Assembly (NCBI RefSeq): GCF_014641495.1
Contig: NZ_BMHV01000013.1
Location: 1 to 64,000 of the forward strand
Source of the DNA: Terasakiella brassicae
GTDB lineage: Bacteria; Pseudomonadota; Alphaproteobacteria; Rhodospirillales; Terasakiellaceae
DNA length: 64,000 nt
Direction of reading: 5' to 3'
Below are positions 58,105-64,000 of the stretch, in pieces. The first letter of the stretch is position 1; each line of letters opens with the position of its first letter. The notes below the pieces were generated by a model that did no database searches, was not told the DNA's origin, and saw nothing but the letters and a program-made list of their open reading frames with translations. Both the position numbers and the translations under genes were made by a program.

Positions 58105-59217
58105 CTAGATCAGGGTTGTCGGATCGAGATAATCATAACCCAGATCATCCGCAACGGCCTTGTAAGTCACACGACCATTGTGAACGTTCAGACCTGCCAG
58201 CAAATGCACATCATCTGCACAGGCTTTTTTCCAGCCTTTATCGGCCAGCGCCAAAGCAAACGGCAAGGTGGCATGGTTCAGTGCAAAAGTTGACGTCCGG
58301 GCAACCGCCCCCGGCATATTGGCCACACAGTAATGAACCACATCATCAACGATATAAGTCGGGTCTTGGTGGGTCGTGGCTCGGGATGTTTCAAAACACC
58401 CGCCCTGATCGATTGCAACATCTACAATGACGGAACCTTTTTTCATTGAAGACAATTGCTCTTTACGGATCAGCTTAGGCGCAGCTGCACCCGGAACCAG
58501 GACCGCACCAACAACCAGATCGGCACCATAGACAAGTTCTTCTGTGGCATCGACCGTTGCATATTGTGTTTTCAAACGTGACCCAAAGATATCATCAAGA
58601 TAGGCCAAACGTGCCAGTGATTTATCCAGCACAGTTACGTCCGCGCCCAGCCCCATTGCCATACGAACCGCGCTTGTACCGACAACACCGCCGCCAATAA
58701 CAACAACGCGCCCGGGCTGAACACCCGGCACACCACCCAGCAGGATCCCACTGCCGCCATTGGCTTTTTGCATGGCATTTGCACCCACCTGAATGGACAT
58801 ACGCCCGGCAACTTCAGACATCGGTGCCAGCAAAGGCAGGCCGCCATGTGCATCCGTAATCGTTTCATAGGCAATGCAGGTTGCCCCGGATTTCACCAGA
58901 CCGGCTGTTTGCTCAGGATCTGGCGCAAGGTGCAGATATGTAAAGAGCAACTGATCTGCACTCAGTTGCTCATATTCAACTTTCTGCGGTTCTTTGACCT
59001 TGATGATCATTTCGGCACGATCAAAAATTTCAGCCGCCGTTCCAACAACTTTAGCGCCCGCAGCTTCATAATCTGTATCACTGAATCCGATACCGTTTCC
59101 GGCGTAGGTTTCGACCAGAACTTCATGGCCGTGATGTACCATTTCGCGTACAGAGCTTGGCGTCATACCAACGCGATATTCATGGTTTTTAATTTCTTTG
59201 GGTACACCGATAAGCAT
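58105..59217 (-). CDS. ald: alanine dehydrogenase
   Basis: This NAD-dependent enzyme interconverts L-alanine and pyruvate plus ammonia. The 370 residues begin MLIGVPKEIKNHEYRVGMTP with the substrate arginine and lysine sites. They include YLHLAPDPEQ with the catalytic histidine, the NAD-binding VVIGGGVVGTSAVRMA and the conserved VDVAIDQGGCFETSR. ATG 59217 has AAGGAG seven bases upstream and gives the normal N-terminus; the open frame begins 15 codons earlier. It is divergent from an Lrp-family gene, the arrangement expected for alanine-responsive control. Confidence 0.97.
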   Translation of the reverse strand: MLIGVPKEIKNHEYRVGMTPSSVREMVHHGHEVLVETYAGNGIGFSDTDYEAAGAKVVGTAAEIFDRAEMIIKVKEPQKVEYEQLSADQLLFTYLHLAPDPEQTAGLVKSGATCIAYETITDAHGGLPLLAPMSEVAGRMSIQVGANAMQKANGGSGILLGGVPGVQPGRVVVIGGGVVGTSAVRMAMGLGADVTVLDKSLARLAYLDDIFGSRLKTQYATVDATEELVYGADLVVGAVLVPGAAAPKLIRKEQLSSMKKGSVIVDVAIDQGGCFETSRATTHQDPTYIVDDVVHYCVANMPGAVARTSTFALNHATLPFALALADKGWKKACADDVHLLAGLNVHNGRVTYKAVADDLGYDYLDPTTLI

Positions 59218-59386
59218 TCTCTCTCTCCTTGAAAACCAGGGTGACTCATCCCTTGAATACATATAATTTTGTTATGCGATGATGCTATATCAAGATCTCT
59301 CGAATGTGCTACGAAATCGCACTATGAAAACCATCAATTAACGCATATAATTCGAATTATTTTTAATTTTACAGAATTATTATGCA

Positions 59387-59857
59387 ATGAACGAACTAGA
59401 TATAACAGATCGTAAGATTCTCACCCTCCTGCAACGCGATGGTCGTATGAGCAACGCAGACCTCGCCGATGCGGTTAACCTGTCCCCTTCGGCCTGCTTA
59501 CGCCGTGTCAAACGACTGGAAGACGATGGTTACATCGATGGTTATGCCATGCTGGTCAATCAGGCAGCCGTTGGCAAACCGACCAATGTTTTCGTGGAAA
59601 TCACCTTGCGTAGTCTCAGTGAGGAAACCGTCGATGCCTTCGAACATGCGGTTATCAATTGCCCGGACGTGCGCGGCTGTTATCTGATGTCAGGTGATGC
59701 GGATTATTTATTGCGCATTGCGTGCGCTGGCCCGGAAGGCTACGAACATATCCATCGTAATTACCTGTCACGTATGCCCGGTGTCTCCCGCATCCGATCC
59801 AGTTTTGCCCTGCGCACCGTCTGCAAGAAAACCGGCGTGAAAATGGCTGATATCTGA
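59387..59857 (+). CDS. Lrp/AsnC-family regulator, probable alanine-responsive
   Basis: The 156-residue protein has an N-terminal helix-turn-helix (LDITDRKILTLLQRDGRMSN, then VNLSPSACLRRVKRL) and a C-terminal RAM ligand domain (with CYLMSGDADYLLRI). Divergence from ald across a 169-bp spacer suggests it controls alanine dehydrogenase, as AldR and related proteins do. The spacer is very AT-rich and likely holds both promoters and Lrp sites, though no clear motif was assigned. The formate dehydrogenase genes begin 12 bp after its stop. Confidence 0.93.
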   Translation: MNELDITDRKILTLLQRDGRMSNADLADAVNLSPSACLRRVKRLEDDGYIDGYAMLVNQAAVGKPTNVFVEITLRSLSEETVDAFEHAVINCPDVRGCYLMSGDADYLLRIACAGPEGYEHIHRNYLSRMPGVSRIRSSFALRTVCKKTGVKMADI

Positions 59858-59869
59858 TATAGTTTGTCT

Positions 59870-61333
59870 ATGAAAAAGAGATTCTTCCCCAAAGGTCGCC
59901 TGACAGACCCAAGCCGTTGTGAAATGATCGCTCAGTTACTTGGGCCTAAGGCACAACAACGCGACCTGTTGATCGAAAACCTGCATGTCGTTCAGGACCA
60001 CTTTGGTCATCTGGATAAAGAAAGCATCACTGCACTCGCCGAGGTTATGCGTCTGTCACAGGCTCAAGTCTATGAAGTTGCCAGTTTTTATGCACATTTT
60101 CATTTAAACGGGCCACCTGCCCCGCAACAATCCTGTGTCAGTCTGACCTGCGCGATGTTTGGGGTCGGTAAGGGTGCACCTGTTCCGTGCGTGGGGCGGT
60201 GTGCTGAAGCCCCGGTTTCCCTGCCGCGCGCACAGAAATCGCCACCCGATTATATAGATTATGCGGCCTACGATTATACCACCTATCGCCAATATAAGGG
60301 GCAATCCGATCAGGTTTTACATGCCTTGGAAGCCGCAAACCTGCGCGGTTTGGGCGGGGCCGGATTTAAAGTCGCTGATAAATGGCGTTTTTTTGATAAG
60401 GCCACAAATGCCGTTTTGGTCATCAATGCCGATGAGGGCGAACCCGGCACGTTTAAAGACCGTCACTGTCTGGAAAGAAACCCGCATAAAGTTATTGAAG
60501 GGGCATTGATCGCCGCCGATGTCATCAACGCCAAAGACATCTACATCTATTTGCGCGATGAATATGCCGATATCCGCCAGATCCTGCAAATCGAATTGCC
60601 AAAGATTGATACAGACGGGCGTGTTATTCACCTGCGCCGTGGAGCCGGGGCCTATATCTGCGGGGAAGAAACCGCCCTTCTGGAAAGTCTGGAAGGTAAA
60701 CGCGGCCTTCCCCGCATCAAACCACCCTATCCCGCCCAGCAAGGGTTATTTGGTCGTCCAACCCTGATCAATAATGTGGAAACGCTTTGGCGGGTACAAG
60801 ATATCCTGCAAAACGGGATTGAGGCCGGATCAAAACGGTTTTATTCCCTATCCGGTCGCATCCAAAAACCGGGCGTTTACGAAGCCCCCCTGACCATCAC
60901 CGCCCAAGAACTGATCACCCACTATGGGGGTGGTCTGTTAGACGGTCACAAATTCAAGGCTTATTTGCCCGGCGGGGCATCCGGCGGGATTTTACCGGCC
61001 TATCTGGCAAACCTGCCACTGGGATTTGGACAGCTGGAACAATACGGCTGTTTTATCGGGTCGGCCGCCGTCATTGTGTTATCAGATCACGACAATATGA
61101 AAACCGTCTGCACAAATTTGCTGGATTTCTTTAACCACGAAAGCTGCGGACAATGCACGCCTTGTCGCGTGGGTTGTGACAAACTGTCAAATATGCTTCG
61201 GCACACTCTGGATACAGACTTGGCACAAGAATTATGTGCGGTCATGCGCGATAGCTCCATCTGCGGACTGGGACAAGCCGCCCCCAATCCGCTGCTGTCT
61301 GCCCTGACATATTTTGCGGAGGATTTTACATGA
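59870..61333 (+). CDS. formate dehydrogenase diaphorase subunit (FdsG-FdsB type fusion)
   Basis: This 487-residue protein joins a NuoE/FdsG-like head to a NuoF/FdsB-like body. The head has a [2Fe-2S] cysteine set, CVSLTC and CVGRC, but only 12 residues separate the pairs, against about 36 in NuoE, so the thioredoxin-like domain is shortened. The body has the FMN/NADH sites GLGGAGFKVADKW, NADEGEPGTFKDR and GAGAYICGEETALLESLEG, and the [4Fe-4S] motif ESCGQCTPC. It should pass electrons from the catalytic subunit to NAD+. The stop overlaps the next start (ATGA). Confidence 0.9.
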   Translation: MKKRFFPKGRLTDPSRCEMIAQLLGPKAQQRDLLIENLHVVQDHFGHLDKESITALAEVMRLSQAQVYEVASFYAHFHLNGPPAPQQSCVSLTCAMFGVGKGAPVPCVGRCAEAPVSLPRAQKSPPDYIDYAAYDYTTYRQYKGQSDQVLHALEAANLRGLGGAGFKVADKWRFFDKATNAVLVINADEGEPGTFKDRHCLERNPHKVIEGALIAADVINAKDIYIYLRDEYADIRQILQIELPKIDTDGRVIHLRRGAGAYICGEETALLESLEGKRGLPRIKPPYPAQQGLFGRPTLINNVETLWRVQDILQNGIEAGSKRFYSLSGRIQKPGVYEAPLTITAQELITHYGGGLLDGHKFKAYLPGGASGGILPAYLANLPLGFGQLEQYGCFIGSAAVIVLSDHDNMKTVCTNLLDFFNHESCGQCTPCRVGCDKLSNMLRHTLDTDLAQELCAVMRDSSICGLGQAAPNPLLSALTYFAEDFT

Positions 61334-64000
61334 TTTCCTTCACCCTGAACGGCAAAACCGTTCACGCAGAACAAGATGAAACCCTGTTTGATATTGCCCA
61401 ACGCGAAGGCCTTTCCCTGCCGCATCTTTGTTCCGGCTATCATACACATAACAAAGCGGACGGGAATTGCCGCCTTTGCGTGGTCGAGGTCGAAGGCGAA
61501 CGCACATTAAGCGCATCTTGCAAACGCACCGTCCACGATGGCATGAAGGTTCACACCCATTCAGAACGGGTCACAAAATCACGCAAGATGATTATGGAAC
61601 TGTTGCTTGCGGACCATCCTGAACACAACCAAAGCCCAGACCCGAACGCGCACTTCTGGCAAATGGCGGATGAGGTCGGGATCCAAACTTCACGCTTTTC
61701 GCCACGCCCAACCCTTGAGCCCGATTTTACCCATCCGGCCTTGGCTGTCAATTTGAACGCCTGTATTCAATGTACCAACTGTATTCGCGCCTGTCAGGAC
61801 CTGCAAAGCAATGATGTCCTCGGTATGTTTGGGCGCGGGGCGCGTTCCACCATTGCCTTTGATCAAAACGATCCGGTGTTTGACAGTACATGTGTGGCCT
61901 GCGGGGAATGCATCCAGTCCTGCCCAACCGGGGCCTTGTTGCCGCGTGATCCACAAACGGGGGACGCTGTTACAGCATCAAACAGTTTGAAACGTGTGGA
62001 CTCGCTCTGTCCCTTCTGCGGGGTCGGCTGTCAGTTGACCTATCATGTGCGCGATAACCGTCTTATACGTGTCGATGGCCGCGATGGTCCGGCAAATGAA
62101 GAAAAGCTCTGTGTAAAAGGGCGTTTTGGTTTTGATTACATCCATCATCCGCAACGCCTGACCAAACCTTTGATCCGCAAGGAAGGCGCACCAAAAGAAC
62201 AAATGGATCCCGCTAATCCCTTGAGCCATTTTCGCGAAGCCACATGGGATGAGGCACTGGAAAAGGCAGCCAATGGTTTTAAATCGTTCAAGGGGCCGGA
62301 ACTCGCTGGTTTTGGGTCGGCCAAAGGGTCCAATGAAGAAGCCTACCTGTTTCAAAAACTGATCCGCACCGGATTTGGCACCAACAATGTGGATCACTGC
62401 ACCCGCCTGTGTCATGCATCTTCCGTTGCCGCCTTGATGGAAGGCATTGGATCTGCCGCCGTTTCCGCCCCGTTTATGGATGCGTTAAAATCCGATGTCA
62501 TTATCGTTATTGGGGCACGCCCGGCCCAAAACCATCCGGTTGCCGCCACTTATATTAAAAAGGCGGTTAAACAAGGGGCCAAACTGATCGTCATGGACCC
62601 GCGTCGCCAAGCCCTTAGTCGATTTGCCGATCATATGGTGCAATTTAAATCCGGGGCCGATGTTGCCCTGCTGAACGCCATGATCCACACCATTATCGAC
62701 GAAAACCTTGTTGATGAAGAATATATCAAAACCTACACACAGGATTTTGAAAAACTGCGCAGCCGTATCCAATCTTTCAGCCCGGAAGACATGGCGCCTG
62801 TTTGCGGTATTGCACCCAATGAAATTCGCAAAATTGCCCGCCTTTATGCTGGTGCCAAACGTGCCCTGATTTTTTGGGGAATGGGCGTGAGCCAACATGT
62901 CCACGGCACCGATAATGCCCGTTGCCTGATCGCATTGGCCCTGATCACCGGGCAAATCGGGCGCGATGGCACCGGCTTGCATCCTTTGCGGGGACAAAAT
63001 AATGTGCAAGGCGCATCGGATGCCGGATTAATCCCGATGGTCTATCCCAATTATCAGGCCGTTGGCGATAAAACCATCCATGACCGTTTTGCCGATTTTT
63101 GGCAGGCTGAGCTTGATCCCGATCCCGGACTGACGGTTGTTGAAATCATCCATGCCATTCAGGCCCGACAGATTAAATCCATGTATATTATGGGGGAAAA
63201 CCCCGCCATGTCGGACCCGGACACCACCAACACCCGCAAGGCTTTGGCCTCCTTAGATCATCTGGTCGTGCAGGATATCTTTTTGACAGAAACAGCTATG
63301 TATGGCGATGTGGTCTTGCCCGCCAGCGCCTTTCCTGAAAAAACAGGTACATTCACCAACACCAACCGACAGGTACAACTAGGCCGACAAGCCGTTGATC
63401 CGCCGGGTGATGCCAAACAAGACCTTTGGATTATTTGCGAGATTGCCAACCGGCTGGGGCTGAACTGGTCTTATGATCATGTGCGTGATGTCTATCGTGA
63501 AATGGCCAGTGTCATGAATTCCCTCAACGCGATTACATGGGAACGGTTGGAAACTGAAAACAGCCTGACCTACCCCAACGATCAGGCCGTTCTATTCAGA
63601 AACGGTTTCCCCACAGAGACGGGCAAAGGACGTATCGTCCCCACCGATTTGATCCCACCGGATGAAGTACCGGACACGGATTATCCTTTCGTCCTGACAA
63701 CCGGGCGCATGCTGGAACATTGGCACACCGGGGCCATGACACGGCGCGCAGGCGTACTGGATCAGATCGAAGCCCTGCCCGTTGCCTGTTTAAACCCGAA
63801 GGAAATGAAAAAACGCGATATCGAAGCCGGTGACATCATCACCGTTTCCACGCGGCGTGGCACGGTTGATATTCATGCGCGCCCGGACCGCGATGTCCCC
63901 CCGGGGATGGTGTTTATTCCATTCTGTTTCAAAGAAGCGGCAGCCAACCTTCTCACCAACCCGAAACTTGATCCTTACGGTAAAATACCCGAGGTCAAGA
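61330..64000 (+). CDS. NAD-dependent formate dehydrogenase catalytic subunit (partial at right edge)
   Basis: This large subunit is truncated by the window end after about 890 codons. It begins with a NuoG-like [2Fe-2S] domain (cysteines in LCSGYHT, GNCRLC), then 4Fe-4S ferredoxin motifs (NACIQCTNCIRAC, CVACGECIQSCPTG). The molybdopterin domain follows, with CPFCGVGC and the active-site cysteine in CTRLCHASSV; it is the cysteine, not selenocysteine, form. A molybdopterin C-terminal domain (TTGRMLEHWHTGAMT) is near the edge. It oxidises formate to carbon dioxide. Accessory genes such as fdhD and fdsD would be expected beyond the right end. Confidence 0.93.
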   Translation, partial: MISFTLNGKTVHAEQDETLFDIAQREGLSLPHLCSGYHTHNKADGNCRLCVVEVEGERTLSASCKRTVHDGMKVHTHSERVTKSRKMIMELLLADHPEHNQSPDPNAHFWQMADEVGIQTSRFSPRPTLEPDFTHPALAVNLNACIQCTNCIRACQDLQSNDVLGMFGRGARSTIAFDQNDPVFDSTCVACGECIQSCPTGALLPRDPQTGDAVTASNSLKRVDSLCPFCGVGCQLTYHVRDNRLIRVDGRDGPANEEKLCVKGRFGFDYIHHPQRLTKPLIRKEGAPKEQMDPANPLSHFREATWDEALEKAANGFKSFKGPELAGFGSAKGSNEEAYLFQKLIRTGFGTNNVDHCTRLCHASSVAALMEGIGSAAVSAPFMDALKSDVIIVIGARPAQNHPVAATYIKKAVKQGAKLIVMDPRRQALSRFADHMVQFKSGADVALLNAMIHTIIDENLVDEEYIKTYTQDFEKLRSRIQSFSPEDMAPVCGIAPNEIRKIARLYAGAKRALIFWGMGVSQHVHGTDNARCLIALALITGQIGRDGTGLHPLRGQNNVQGASDAGLIPMVYPNYQAVGDKTIHDRFADFWQAELDPDPGLTVVEIIHAIQARQIKSMYIMGENPAMSDPDTTNTRKALASLDHLVVQDIFLTETAMYGDVVLPASAFPEKTGTFTNTNRQVQLGRQAVDPPGDAKQDLWIICEIANRLGLNWSYDHVRDVYREMASVMNSLNAITWERLETENSLTYPNDQAVLFRNGFPTETGKGRIVPTDLIPPDEVPDTDYPFVLTTGRMLEHWHTGAMTRRAGVLDQIEALPVACLNPKEMKKRDIEAGDIITVSTRRGTVDIHARPDRDVPPGMVFIPFCFKEAAANLLTNPKLDPYGKIPEVK

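Noticed and set aside
60317-60742. 141-codon minus-strand frame within the formate dehydrogenase genes
   Set aside because: Antisense shadow; the plus strand encodes clear NuoF motifs.

Overview
The window looks like the replication-origin side of an alphaproteobacterial chromosome, probably Rhodospirillales (Terasakiella/Kiloniella/Magnetospirillum-like; genus not fixable from sequence alone). The signs are the rpsT-dnaA-dnaN-recF-gyrB cluster, a ubiE-ubiB-coaBC-dut run, a sphaeroides-heme-protein operon, an encapsulated-ferritin-type protein, a split methylmalonyl-CoA mutase with MeaB, and an NAD-linked formate dehydrogenase. No tRNA, rRNA or CRISPR array was seen.

Layout. (1) 1-3776 is foreign and AT-rich: one end of a Tn7-like transposon (tnsA, tnsB, a divergent unknown gene, and a right end carrying three 19-bp repeats) lying 12 bp past the gyrB stop. 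Its tnsB is cut at the 3' end by an IS3-family insertion sequence that runs off the left edge. (2) 3789-11019: gyrB, recF, dnaN, dnaA and rpsT, all leftward, with DnaA-box-like sites around dnaA. (3) 11245-13263 leftward: enoyl-CoA hydratase, a small exported protein, mutM. 13345-19778 rightward: ubiE, ubiB, an SDR, coaBC, dut, an Rrf2 regulator, cysK. (4) 19855-23756 leftward: cytochrome b561-DHC fusion, SHP and DHC, followed by a membrane-linked LuxR protein and an adenylate cyclase. (5) 24070-33316: ankyrin protein, a pabA/pabC pair, then a leftward set made of an OmpR-type response regulator, a kinase, an LtaS-like membrane transferase, an exported EndoU-type nuclease and a small acidic protein; after that pmp3/yqaE, folD, yggU, yggT and a lipoprotein. 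(6) 33716-44663: phoH-like gene, fumC, acnA, an encapsulin-type ferritin lacking its targeting tail, both mutase subunits and meaB. Fumarase, aconitase and the mutase together give TCA-cycle and propionyl-CoA capacity. (7) 44726-57973: REC-REC-GGDEF protein, DUF3422 protein, RNA methyltransferase, hrpB, pomA/pomB-like flagellar stator, a pseudo-receiver/pentapeptide protein, a degenerate iron-ADH homologue and a BaiN-type flavoprotein. (8) 58105-64000: alanine dehydrogenase with a divergent Lrp regulator, then the diaphorase and catalytic subunits of a cytosolic formate dehydrogenase; the latter leaves the right edge.

The points most worth following are the Tn7-like end beside gyrB, the sensor/transferase/EndoU/acidic-protein set, the orphan ferritin, the pseudo-receiver-pentapeptide fusion, and a dispersed intergenic repeat whose inner stem covaries between its two copies. 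Start sites were moved from the longest open frame wherever a ribosome-binding site or family alignment favoured an internal codon.
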